Positions 49,943 through 58,463 of a stretch of DNA of 58,683 nucleotides are shown here, piece by piece. The stretch comes from Fibrobacterota bacterium (GTDB lineage: Bacteria > Fibrobacterota > Chitinivibrionia > Chitinivibrionales > Chitinispirillaceae). Position numbers and translations under genes: made by a program. The notes under the pieces are model-generated. The model searched no databases. It was not told the origin of the DNA and worked only from the letters and a program-made list of their open reading frames with translations. Position 1 is the first letter of the stretch; the number at the start of each line of letters is the position of its first letter. Location of the stretch: the NCBI GenBank assembly GCA_023412475.1, contig JAEYNR010000050.1, forward strand, positions 1-58,683, given 5' to 3'.

Positions 49943-50434
49943 ATGAACAGTGATGAATTGTCACGTGGCATGAATAACCATTATACCAGAAAACCTATGC
50001 CTTCAAAATATAATGATAAGAACCATAATAGCTATGGCTCCGGACAAAGCTACAATTACGGAAATCAGTCTTACAATGGGAATTCTCATTACAATAATGG
50101 TAATTCTTATAATAACAATCATAACAATCAAATGAATCAACGCCGTCGTCCTGACCGCTTTAAAAGAGATAACTACAATAACAACGATAGGTTGATAAAA
50201 CAGAATGATATAATAATCCGGCTTCTGAAGGAAATCAGGGACCGTCTTCCTGCCCCTGTGATAGAACCCGAATACTTTGAAGATGAACAGGGGAGCCAGG
50301 ATGGGAGCATCGAATCCACTGAGTGCAATTCTGAAGGTCAGGAAGCTCAGGAAGAGGAAATTGAAATAATGGAACCGGTCAATGAACACTACAATTCAGA
50401 GCAGGATAGCGAATACCACGAAGAAGACCGCTGA
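49943..50434 (+). CDS. Asn/Tyr/Gly-rich disordered (prion-like) protein
   Basis: A 163-residue soluble protein with AAGGAG before the ATG. Residues ~10-65 are low-complexity N/Y/S/G/H/Q (NSYGSGQSYNYGNQSYNG and NNNHNNQMNQ), a composition like prion-like domains. A basic patch follows (RRRPDRFKRD), then a short amphipathic helix DRLIKQNDIIIRLLKEIRDRL, and an acidic C-terminal half rich in E/D/Q. Such a layout could bind RNA or drive condensation, with the helix as an oligomerisation unit; this is inference. No named family recognised. Single gene. Confidence 0.8.
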   Translation: MNSDELSRGMNNHYTRKPMPSKYNDKNHNSYGSGQSYNYGNQSYNGNSHYNNGNSYNNNHNNQMNQRRRPDRFKRDNYNNNDRLIKQNDIIIRLLKEIRDRLPAPVIEPEYFEDEQGSQDGSIESTECNSEGQEAQEEEIEIMEPVNEHYNSEQDSEYHEEDR

Positions 50435-50901
50435 TAAACACCAATCATGATTGACAAGGGTTAGCTGTACCAGATTGACCTGAACCATTAAAGTTGATCC
50501 TCTGTCTTTCTGTATTGCCAACATTTCATTTGATCTGGCAATTTATTGCTTTTATATGTAGAATTTACTGGTATAGTAAAAAAAGAGTTACTACTCAGTT
50601 CTTGAAACAAATAACTGGTAAGAAATCGGAAAGAATCAGATTAAAACAATCAGATACTTTCAGGGAGATAATATCTAATCAGATAAGCTTGAGATGACTT
50701 TCGATTCTTGGGTTTAGATATTCTTTTCCGCCCTGCCCACCGTACTTAGGTACTAAGGAAGGCGGAGAATTAATATCTGATAAATATTGTTTGGATATTA
50801 GTTCTTATGTTTTTTCCGACTTAGATATTTTACATTGTTTATTTGTCATTAAGCTGAGTTCTTACAATGAAAGATCAAATGATTTCTACGGACAAACCGT
50901 A
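50435..50901. other. Intergenic region with a large hairpin
   Basis: 467 bp. The clear structure is the hairpin at 50716-50778. An alternative upstream start for the next gene at 50791 would place coding sequence from there, but the in-frame ATG at 50902 gives a proper signal peptide. Confidence 0.5.
50716..50778. repeat. Long compound hairpin
   Basis: Outer arms AGATATT and AATATCT, then inner pairing of TTCCGCC with GGCGGAG and of CCTTAGTAC with GTACTTAGG in the apex region. It lies about 125 bp before the start of the barrel/HEAT-like gene and might terminate upstream transcription or act as a leader structure. Confidence 0.55.
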
Positions 50902-52530
50902 ATGAGGCAAACTTTTGTTATCACGCTGTTAGTTATGCTGATAATTCCGGCTTCGGGGTCTTTTAACTCCGTTTCAAAAACTCGCTGGAGTTCAATCCAC
51001 AGTATACCAGATGCTGATTTGTTAAGCGGTGGAAAATTTCTGGTAGATGTGCACAGTCTTCTCTATTCAGATTTACTTGATGGTTATAAATTTAAACCAT
51101 CAGCAATTTTGAGTCTGGGTATTATAGAGTGGATTAATCTGGAAGCCGGGTATGCAGGTGGTGGAATTTTTGGGCTAAAAGCCAGGATTCTGGCTGAAAC
51201 CAATAAGTTCCTTCCTTCAATGGCAGTCGGCATCCATAATGTCTTCTCCCATAAAGAAGCCTATAATTTCGGCTACTCACCCGATTCTCTCAGCAGTGAA
51301 CTATATGTAGCTTTTGCCAAAAGCGTAGAAAATATCAGACTGAGATTTCATGCAGGTATTCAGTCAATTCCTCAGAATGATAAAGAGATAGTAAACCCCT
51401 TTTTCGCCCTGGAAAAGTTTTTCGGCAGCGGGTTTTATTTGTCCATAGAAGCGCAGAGAAGAAACCAACACTTCTACGGCTCTGTTTTCGGCAGCTATCG
51501 CTTTCTTAAAAGAAAAATGGAAATCAGTACAGGTCTGGTTGATTTTACTGGCTTTTTTAGTAAAGATGATGGGAAAGTATTTCTGAATTTCGCCACAGAT
51601 GGCCAAAGCAGCTTTACCAGACCATCAATTTTTCTAGGTATACGCTTTTTGGGAGGAATAAAAAGCGGCAAAAACGATGGATTTACCAGTCTTGAAGACA
51701 GGATCGCACGCCAGAATGAATCCCTCAGTTATTTAATGAATGAAGTCGACAGTCTTAAAAACCTCCTGAAAAACAGCAAAAACAGAATTGATAACATCGA
51801 TCAATCTCTGAGGACTCTTTCTGACAGTTCCGATAACGAATACAGTCAATTGAAAAAAACGATAATGCAGAAACTGATTGCCATAAAAACATTGTATCAG
51901 GAAGAACCATTCGAACCTGAAAACGTAAAGAAGGAGATACAGGAAACCGCCTCGTACAGTGAAAGGATAGTTCCGGTTCTAAAAGAGATATGTCTGGATA
52001 GTAAAGAAAATATTCAAATCAGAGTTTATGCAGTCTCTGTGATGGGTGAACTTACTTCCAGAAATGCTGCAGATGTCCTGATTGAAATTCTATCACAGGC
52101 CATGCTTCCTGAGATAAAAATCGAAGCTTTGATCGGACTGGGGAAACTCAGGGAAGTGCGTGCAAAATATCTTATGGAGCAACTTGCTGGCGATCCTCAT
52201 GAGGGCGTTGCTTTCACAGCTTCTGAGATTCTTCGAAAGCTGGAAAAAGAGACGGGAATAAAAATGACTCAGGATAAACCGGAAATTATCCCTGAAAATA
52301 AAATTCCCGAAAAGAAAATAGGCTCATCAAATGAAAAGCAGATTAAAACGCCGCTTATTGTTGAAAACGGAAAAAAGGAAAGTAAAAATGAGTCAAATAC
52401 TGCGATAAAAGTGGTGAATACTCCTGTAGAGAAAGGATCCAGTATAGGTGAAGAGGAAAAAGCTAAAATTGATTCACTGCCTGTACCTGAGTTAGATGAC
52501 GAATGGGGAATATTAAATGACTATCCATGA
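50902..52530 (+). CDS. Outer-membrane/secreted protein with barrel-like and HEAT-like regions
   Basis: About 542 residues from the ATG at 50902. A signal peptide (FVITLLVMLIIPASGSF) opens it. Residues ~20-265 have alternating strands like an outer-membrane barrel (LNLEAGYAGGGIFGLKARIL-like pattern, IRLRFHAGIQSIP, FYGSVFGSYRFL). A coiled coil follows (about 275-330, SLEDRIARQNESLSYLMNEV), then HEAT-type helical repeats (about 365-455, IRVYAVSVMGELTSRNAADV and EIKIEALIGLGKLREV). The last ~80 residues are a charged Lys/Glu-rich tail. A barrel plus HEAT repeats on one chain is unusual. No specific function recognised. Confidence 0.65.
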   Translation: MRQTFVITLLVMLIIPASGSFNSVSKTRWSSIHSIPDADLLSGGKFLVDVHSLLYSDLLDGYKFKPSAILSLGIIEWINLEAGYAGGGIFGLKARILAETNKFLPSMAVGIHNVFSHKEAYNFGYSPDSLSSELYVAFAKSVENIRLRFHAGIQSIPQNDKEIVNPFFALEKFFGSGFYLSIEAQRRNQHFYGSVFGSYRFLKRKMEISTGLVDFTGFFSKDDGKVFLNFATDGQSSFTRPSIFLGIRFLGGIKSGKNDGFTSLEDRIARQNESLSYLMNEVDSLKNLLKNSKNRIDNIDQSLRTLSDSSDNEYSQLKKTIMQKLIAIKTLYQEEPFEPENVKKEIQETASYSERIVPVLKEICLDSKENIQIRVYAVSVMGELTSRNAADVLIEILSQAMLPEIKIEALIGLGKLREVRAKYLMEQLAGDPHEGVAFTASEILRKLEKETGIKMTQDKPEIIPENKIPEKKIGSSNEKQIKTPLIVENGKKESKNESNTAIKVVNTPVEKGSSIGEEEKAKIDSLPVPELDDEWGILNDYP

Positions 52531-52564
52531 GGTGGCACTCTGGGTATTATGATTACCTGAATGT

Positions 52565-52640
52565 GTATTCCGGCGTTATTCGGCAGGTGATTCCGGTTAA
52601 CTATTCGGCCACCCCCTGTTCCGGTAGGCATGTGAGACAT
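52565..52640. mobile_element. Possible IS21-type terminal remnant
   Basis: Five TTC(C)GG-containing units occur within 60 bp: GTATTCCGGCG, TTATTCGGCAGGTGA, TTCCGGTTAAC, TATTCGGCCACC and GTTCCGGTAGGCA. Repeated ATTCCGG units with GGTGA are typical of the multiple terminal repeats of IS21-family elements. No istA/istB sequence is present, so this would be a lone end. Confidence 0.35.
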
Positions 52641-52762
52641 CCGCAAAATTTAAATCAGGTGCCGGATAAAAACGGAATATGCACTAAAAACCGGGAAATG
52701 TATTTTTCAACATTATAGTTGCCTTTGTATTCCGATTTGTTCTTTAGAAAAGCTACAAGGCA

Positions 52763-53464
52763 TTAATCATCAAGTTTGTCATTAAGGTTCCGGGAGTTTA
52801 GCCTCCAGTTAATAAGCTGTTTCCCCATGATTTGATCAACAATAAAGGCAGGAACTAAACACTTGAGAGAATCGATATCATGCTGCAGCAGGGCTGACTG
52901 TTGAAAATAATCGTTGTTTAGTCCTATAGTTATTTTATAGGGTGAATTAAAGTAGAGACTACTGCCATCTTTTATTTTGCTGATTGGCAGAATACCCTGA
53001 AGCAGTCGAATTCCGGTAGATTTATCGGGCGTAAGAGAAATAAGAAAAGAACAATCACGGGGAGATGCTTTTATCGCAGAAGTGTAGACAAAGAGAGTGC
53101 TTTTTGTCTTTTGTGAATTGGTGTTGGAAACATTAACGAATGCTGCTCCTGAAATGAGAGTGATATGGCTTATGAGTGAGTTACCGGAATTATGCAGATT
53201 TGACTTTAATTGAGAATTCTGACTTATAAAGATCCGTGTACTATCGCCAAATTTTAAGCGGATATGACTTTCGGGCAGTGATTTGAGTTGATCGTTATTG
53301 AATAGTTTTTCTCCTGGTGAAGCAAGTTGCCATTCGAAACTGGATTCCCGCTGTATTTCAGCTTTTCCGTAAACAGAATCGATAACAATGGAAGGTATCA
53401 CATCGGGTAAGGTTGTTTTAAGAAGAATGATTAACAAAAACGTTATAGCTGCATGGAGTTTCAT
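52763..53464 (-). CDS. Secreted FecR-domain-like protein
   Basis: A 233-residue protein with an N-terminal signal sequence (AAITFLLIILLKTTLPDV). The middle matches the FecR-type beta domain: VYGKAEIQRE, WQLASPGEKLFNNDQLKSL, ESHIRLKFGDSTRIFI and the SGAAFVNVSN strand. In Gram-negatives FecR domains can be part of anti-sigma sensors, but no sigma factor is adjacent; here it looks like a periplasmic or surface protein. Transcribed away from ilvD. Confidence 0.75.
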   Translation of the reverse strand: MKLHAAITFLLIILLKTTLPDVIPSIVIDSVYGKAEIQRESSFEWQLASPGEKLFNNDQLKSLPESHIRLKFGDSTRIFISQNSQLKSNLHNSGNSLISHITLISGAAFVNVSNTNSQKTKSTLFVYTSAIKASPRDCSFLISLTPDKSTGIRLLQGILPISKIKDGSSLYFNSPYKITIGLNNDYFQQSALLQHDIDSLKCLVPAFIVDQIMGKQLINWRLNSRNLNDKLDD

Positions 53465-53772
53465 ATTTCCCCTCTTTTTTATATTATATGGTATTGGTGT
53501 TTTTTAGGCAAACTGGCGATTAGGATGCAAAGTTCAACTGACACGGGAGCACAACAACTTTATTTCCTGTGCCGCTTAAGTAGTGTCATGCTTCCAAAAA
53601 AAGCCTCAGATTGCGAAAAAGTCGCTGGATCGGTTGTCTGATGCCTCGCCTTTCTGTACACTAATAGCAGGAATAGATCACACAACACCTTCTTTTTCTT
53701 GATAACTGATTGCCGATTCGTTATTTTCCATTCTTTAAAAGCTATAGAAAACTGACTCACAAGGAGATAAAA
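53465..53772. promoter_or_regulatory. Divergent region upstream of ilvD
   Basis: 308 bp between the FecR-type gene and ilvD. It must carry both promoters. I see no leader peptide rich in Ile/Val/Leu that would suggest attenuation and no T-box. Confidence 0.4.
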
Positions 53773-55614
53773 ATGGCTGTTAAATTGAGAAGTGCTACTA
53801 CTACCGAAGGACGAAGGATGGCTGGAGCACGTAGTCTGTGGCGTGCTAACGGGATGAAAGAGGAGCAGTTTGGCAAACCGGTGATTGCGGTTGTGAACTC
53901 TTTCACACAAATGGTTCCCGGTCATGTTCATCTGCACCAGATCGGTCAGAAAGTCAAAAAACTCATCGAGGAACAGGGCTGTTTTGCTGCAGAATTTAAC
54001 ACTATAGCTATTGATGACGGGATCGCGATGGGGCATGAAGGTATGCTTTATTCACTTCCATCACGTGAGCTGATCGCTGACAGTGTTGAATATATGTGTA
54101 ATGCACATACAGTTGATGCCATGGTTTGTATCTCCAACTGCGACAAAATCACTCCGGGAATGATGATGACTGCCATGAGGCTTAATATCCCGGCAATATT
54201 TGTTTCGGGTGGTCCGATGGAAGCCGGTATATATAATGGTAAAAAGTACGATCTTATTGATGCCATGGTTATGGGAGCTGACAACAGTGTTGGCGATGAT
54301 GAAGTTGCTGCTGTGGAGAGAGCGGCATGTCCCGGTTGTGGCTCCTGTTCAGGGATGTTCACAGCAAATTCGATGAACTGTCTTGCAGAAGCATTAGGAT
54401 TGGCTCTTCCGGGAAATGGCACCGTGGTGGCTACTCATGTAAACCGTGAAAAACTCTTTGAAAGGGCTGCAAAACGCATCGTTGAGATGGCCAGAGCATA
54501 TTATGAGAAAGGCGACTGCTCCGTACTTCCAAGGTCGATCGCCACAAGAGAAGCTTTTATCAATGCAATGTCACTGGATATTGCAATGGGCGGTTCCTCA
54601 AATACGGTTCTTCATCTTCTGGCGATTGCCCGCTGTGCAGAGGTTGACTTCTCCATGAAAGATATCGACCAGTTGTCACGAAAAATACCGGTGCTATGCA
54701 AAGTTGCTCCCAACTCCTCATATCATATGGAAGATGTAAACAGAGCCGGTGGAATCATGGCTATTCTTGGAGAGCTGGCCAGAGCTGGTCTTATCGATAC
54801 AAATGCAAAACGGGTGGATGGAACACTTAAGGAGATCATCAACCTTTATGATCTGAAAAGCCCTGAATGTACCGCAGAAGCAAGAAACATTTACAGCTCC
54901 AGTTCTGCTGGAAAGGAGCGAAATCTGGTCATGGGTTCTCAGAATACCAGCTATGAGGAACTGGACCTGGATCGCAGTAGTGGTTGTATTCGCAGTATCG
55001 GGAGTCCATACAGCACAGAGGGTGGATTGGCTGTTCTTTTTGGCAATATCGCCCGTAATGGTTGCATAGTTAAAACTGCCGGAGTTGACGAATCGATATT
55101 CAAGTTCAGTGGTAAAGCAATGGTGTACGATTCCCAGGAAGACGCCTGTGAAGGTATCCTCAATGAGATACAGGCTGGAGATATTGTGGTTATCCGTTAC
55201 GAAGGGCCAAAAGGTGGTCCCGGTATGCAGGAGATGCTTTATCCTACTTCATATATCAAATCTCGTCATCTGGGTAAAGAGTGTGCGCTTATCACTGATG
55301 GACGTTTCTCTGGTGGAACTTCTGGACTCTCTATCGGGCATATTTCCCCGGAAGCTGCATCAGGGGGAGAGATAGGTCTGATTCGAAGCGGGGATATCAT
55401 CGATATCGACATACCTAACAGAACAATAAGTGTCAGGTTGTCAGAAAAAGAGTTTGAAGAGAGAAGAAAGGTTGAACTGGCTAAAGGAAAAGATGCTTTC
55501 AAACCGGCAAAAAGAGCCAGAAACATTTCTCAGGCGCTCAGGGCTTATGCCATGTTTGCATCATCTGCAGATAATGGAGCAGTAAGAGTCTTACCGGATG
55601 AGCAGATTTCATGA
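53773..55614 (+). CDS. ilvD: Dihydroxy-acid dehydratase
   Basis: A 613-residue IlvD from the ATG at 53773, which has AAGGAG six bases upstream; the frame is open a little further upstream without a start signal. It dehydrates 2,3-dihydroxy-isovalerate and -methylvalerate in valine/isoleucine synthesis. The Fe-S cluster cysteines are in SNCDKITPGM and CPGCGSCSGMFTANSMNC. Other markers are DDGIAMGHEGM and the end region RFSGGTSGLSIGHISPEAA. The stop overlaps the next start (ATGA). No other ilv gene is nearby. Confidence 0.97.
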   Translation: MAVKLRSATTTEGRRMAGARSLWRANGMKEEQFGKPVIAVVNSFTQMVPGHVHLHQIGQKVKKLIEEQGCFAAEFNTIAIDDGIAMGHEGMLYSLPSRELIADSVEYMCNAHTVDAMVCISNCDKITPGMMMTAMRLNIPAIFVSGGPMEAGIYNGKKYDLIDAMVMGADNSVGDDEVAAVERAACPGCGSCSGMFTANSMNCLAEALGLALPGNGTVVATHVNREKLFERAAKRIVEMARAYYEKGDCSVLPRSIATREAFINAMSLDIAMGGSSNTVLHLLAIARCAEVDFSMKDIDQLSRKIPVLCKVAPNSSYHMEDVNRAGGIMAILGELARAGLIDTNAKRVDGTLKEIINLYDLKSPECTAEARNIYSSSSAGKERNLVMGSQNTSYEELDLDRSSGCIRSIGSPYSTEGGLAVLFGNIARNGCIVKTAGVDESIFKFSGKAMVYDSQEDACEGILNEIQAGDIVVIRYEGPKGGPGMQEMLYPTSYIKSRHLGKECALITDGRFSGGTSGLSIGHISPEAASGGEIGLIRSGDIIDIDIPNRTISVRLSEKEFEERRKVELAKGKDAFKPAKRARNISQALRAYAMFASSADNGAVRVLPDEQIS

Positions 55615-56261
55615 AAAATTCTGTAAAGAAACTTTATCAGGATTTTTTTAACCAGTATCCGGAACTCTCTGTTTGTTCTTCTGAGATTTCCGGTGCTTTT
55701 GAAGCAATTTGTAACTGTTACCAGGCTGGCGGGAAACTGCTGGTCTGTGGTAACGGGGGCAGTGCTTCAGATGCAGAGCACATAGTTGGCGAACTGATGA
55801 ACAAGTTCGCCATCAAAAGACCTGCTCCTGCACAGATGCGTGAGAGATTAAACGAATCGGGTGCAAAGAATGCAGATTATCTTTTTAGCAAGCTTGAGCA
55901 GGGGCTTGCTGCAATTTCTCTGGTAAGTCAGACCTCACTTTTGACCGCTATTATAAATGATATCGGTGCAGATATGGTGTTCGCACAGCAGGTCTATGGC
56001 TATGGCAAGGTTGGTGATGTTCTTCTGGCATTGAGTACTTCAGGCAACTCTCCCAATGTGGTAAATGCTGTCGCTGTGGCCAGAGCATTGGGGATGTTTA
56101 CTATAGGCTTTACCGGAGAAAGTGGTGGAATAATGAAAGAGATGTGTGATTTTACGATCCGTGTTCCCGAAAAAATCACCTATAAAATTCAGCAGTTACA
56201 CCTTCCTGTTTATCACCTTTTATGTATAATGGTGGAAGATGAGTTTTTCGGGGCAAATTAA
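55611..56261 (+). CDS. gmhA: SIS-domain phosphoheptose isomerase (GmhA/DiaA family)
   Basis: A 216-residue SIS protein. Phosphosugar-binding markers are GNGGSASDAEHIVGELMNKF and ALSTSGNSPNVVNA. GmhA converts sedoheptulose 7-phosphate to the heptose precursor of LPS core; the closely related DiaA is a replication factor, so the name is the more probable of two. An insert (QMRERLNESGAKNADYLFSK) is longer than in the E. coli enzyme. It overlaps ilvD by 4 bp, so the two are translationally coupled. Confidence 0.82.
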   Translation: MKNSVKKLYQDFFNQYPELSVCSSEISGAFEAICNCYQAGGKLLVCGNGGSASDAEHIVGELMNKFAIKRPAPAQMRERLNESGAKNADYLFSKLEQGLAAISLVSQTSLLTAIINDIGADMVFAQQVYGYGKVGDVLLALSTSGNSPNVVNAVAVARALGMFTIGFTGESGGIMKEMCDFTIRVPEKITYKIQQLHLPVYHLLCIMVEDEFFGAN

Positions 56262-56306
56262 ACTAACACAGTCATTGCAGTTACTAATAACCGCCTGGTA
56301 AAAGTT

Positions 56307-57233
56307 ATGGATAATTTGTCGGTTCCCGGGAAATCCGGTCGTGAATCAAAAATCAATAATGCCATAAATTTAGGCCTTTTCAGTAATCTTTTTCTGGCTA
56401 TTCTGAAAATAGTTGTGGGGATAATGGGCAACAGCCGTGCGCTTCTGGCTGATGGCGTAAACTCCACCTCTGATGTGGTTAACTACATAGTGGTTAAGAT
56501 ATTTACGCGGCTTTCAAGCAAACCTGCAGACCGGGAACATCCATACGGCCATCATCAGATGGAAAGTATTTCTGCGATAGTTGTCGGGGCATTTGTTATC
56601 ACTACTGCAATTGCCATATTCTGGGACTCTGTAAACAGGGCTTATGAGCTTTTTACAACTCATAATACCGGAGATTCCACAATGCTGGAACTCACTCTTT
56701 TAACCGCCATTTTTACCATTGGTTACAAGTTTATCCTTTACTTTTATACAAAGTCTGCAGGTAAAAAGACGGTTAACACTGCAGTTTTAGCTCTGGCCTA
56801 TGATCATCGGAACGATATTTTTGCTTCAGCGGGTGTTGCGGTTGGTATAGCGATGAACTGGATTGGATATAGCTGGGCTGATCCGCTGGCAGGTAGTATT
56901 GTGGCATTGATAATTTTAAAGACCGGGATAGAGATTTTGCGGGAATCATCTGAGGAATTGATGGATACGGTTCCTGGAGAGATGCTGGACAAGCAGATAC
57001 GAAAGATAGTTGCTTCCATAAAGGAAATAAATTTGGTGGAAGAGATATCTGCTCATCGTTTCGGTCCATATCTGGTGATAAATATCACTGTATGTATTCC
57101 GGGGAAATTGCCGGTTTTTAAGGGGGATGCTATTGCCACAGAAGTGGAGGAGCGTATTTATAGAGAGATTGAGCTGGTTAGAAGAGTATATGTGCATTAT
57201 CATCCGGGATGTCCTGAACCGGAAAATTCTTAG
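56307..57233 (+). CDS. Cation diffusion facilitator (CDF) transporter
   Basis: A 308-residue CDF protein with six membrane helices. Metal-site residues: ALLADGVNSTSDV in helix 2, HPYGHHQMESI in the loop after helix 3 and YDHRNDIFASAGV in helix 5 (H-x3-D), plus a cytoplasmic C-terminal domain (MDTVPGEMLDKQIRKIVASI). The first site reads D-x3-S-D rather than D-x3-D-D/H, and the loop is short. It exports Zn2+, Fe2+ or Mn2+ by proton exchange in relatives. It is the third gene of the ilvD-gmhA unit, 45 bp downstream. Confidence 0.92.
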   Translation: MDNLSVPGKSGRESKINNAINLGLFSNLFLAILKIVVGIMGNSRALLADGVNSTSDVVNYIVVKIFTRLSSKPADREHPYGHHQMESISAIVVGAFVITTAIAIFWDSVNRAYELFTTHNTGDSTMLELTLLTAIFTIGYKFILYFYTKSAGKKTVNTAVLALAYDHRNDIFASAGVAVGIAMNWIGYSWADPLAGSIVALIILKTGIEILRESSEELMDTVPGEMLDKQIRKIVASIKEINLVEEISAHRFGPYLVINITVCIPGKLPVFKGDAIATEVEERIYREIELVRRVYVHYHPGCPEPENS

Positions 57234-57390
57234 TTTTCAGGGGGAAAGGGAAGCTTCTGGTTTGGTTGGGGACGGAGAAACGCCAGTGACTTAAGACTTT
57301 AGGCCCCAAAGTTTCTCCGAGGGATTTGACCTGAACATCTTGAAGCTGATCGATGAAATCCTCCTTACCACATGAAATAACTTCCCTGAA

Positions 57391-57636
57391 TTGCCGAAAA
57401 ATCATTCGGATAGGACCACTGCCGGATGCACTGGTAGTAGGACATTTAAAGAGCTGCCTAACGGGTGGATACTCTTTTATCCGTGCACCAGATTATTGAA
57501 TCTGGACAAACAGTTGGTGGAAAATGTTGGTATAAGGCCTGATATTGCTGTAAAGGCAGATCCGGATAGCGTTGAAATATACAGAGATGAGACTTTGGAG
57601 GAAGCTTTGCAGGTGTTGAGTGAAAATGTATACTAA
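57391..57636 (+). pseudogene. C-terminal fragment of an S41 peptidase
   Basis: The frame encodes only the tail of a C-terminal-processing (S41/tail-specific) peptidase: RTTAGCTGSRTFKELPNGW, LVENVGIRPDIAV and TLEEALQVLSENV correspond to the usual TTAGSTG...LPNGW...GI-PDI-V end of the catalytic domain. The catalytic Ser/Lys region is missing, and no upstream match is seen in 57240-57390. It is a gene remnant. Confidence 0.7.
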
Positions 57637-57699
57637 GCAAAAAATTTATGGGTGCTTTCCGGTAAAGGTAATTCCACAAGTATATGAACAAGGCTTATT

Positions 57700-58045
57700 C
57701 CATCATTTCAAAGCGTCTAAAATCATGCGCAGTTCTGATAGTATTTTTCGCAGTTTTGCGATCAAACCATCGTGAATCCTTCAATACCGATTCATATCCT
57801 TCACACATCAATTGTGCAATTTCTTGTCTGCGGACTTTATCAATAGCATCATTGAACATTTTCATTAATGGAACCTGTCGAGAATGTTAACGGCATTACC
57901 GCCTTTTGGCTATTACCTTAAGATATGGTTTCCACAGACCAAACGGATATCTGCCGTACGCTCTTTGCCGAATTCATGGAAAAACCGCGCGAGTTCGATA
58001 TCGCCCCGCTTATCGGAAAGATAAGTGAATCTGAGGGTACTTTTA
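57700..58045 (-). pseudogene. ISL3-family transposase remnant, frameshifted
   Basis: Read on the minus strand in pieces, this region gives RGDIELARFFHEFGKERTAD, IRLVC, then (after a small deletion) WKPYLKVIAKR, then in other frames GNAVNILDRFH and MKMFNDAIDKVRRQEIAQLM, GYESVLKDSRW, RKTAKNT. These match the ISL3 transposase core (VCSDMWKPYLKVI, ILDRFH, the N-x-AIDKVRR-x-E helix, GYEPVLKKSRW). At least three frame breaks make it non-functional. No terminal inverted repeats were found. Confidence 0.75.
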
Positions 58046-58157
58046 TATAAAAATGGTTGTGTCGGTTTAATTGGAATCGATTATTTTATAAAAACGATTG
58101 AGCTTTTCGAAAATCACACATATTACAAAAAAGGCTGTTATGGCATCGCGATAAGTT

Positions 58158-58463
58158 ATGCGATATAGCCCGATGATGAGCGGAAAGACCAATGATCTCC
58201 AGTTAATTCACAATTATATACTTCCCGAATTAAGCAAATTAGTTTTTTGTCCACAAAGAGAATAAAAGATCTCTTTTTTGATTTTCTCCTTTGGATTTTG
58301 GTAAGATAGTGGGGTTGAAGGTTAAGCTTCAGCTTTATGCGGAGCCAGATCAGATCTGCTATAATGCCACCCGTTAACTGGTGCTTCGTGGGGTGGATGG
58401 TGTAGGGTTTGTGGTGGACTGCTGTTCAGATAAGATCGAAGAGAACATAAGAGCCTTGTTTTG
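58158..58463 (+). pseudogene. mglA: mglA-type gliding-motility GTPase pseudogene
   Basis: Translated in pieces it gives RYSPMMSGKTNDLQLIHNYI then LPELSKLVF, then KDLFFDF, then (after a one-base deletion near 58286) PLDFGKIVGLKVKLQLYAEP, DQICYNATR, an in-frame TAA, and LVLRGVDGVGFVVDCC, SDKIEENIRALF. This follows the MglA Ras-like GTPase: P-loop GKT, TLFFDFLPLDLG, the QLYTVPGQ-x-x-YNATR switch region (here AEPDQ) and KLVLRGVDG-x-VFVAD. One frameshift before LFFDF, a second within it and the stop at 58378-58380 inactivate it. No intact copy lies in the window. Confidence 0.8.

Noticed and set aside
52527..52718. 63-codon frame after the barrel/HEAT-like gene
   Set aside because: Overlaps the end of that gene by 4 bases but mostly translates the IS21-like TTCCGG repeats; no ribosome site or family.
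57925..58050. 41-codon frame on the + strand beginning MVSTDQTD
   Set aside because: It lies antisense to the ISL3 transposase remnant, whose minus-strand translation gives clear family motifs.
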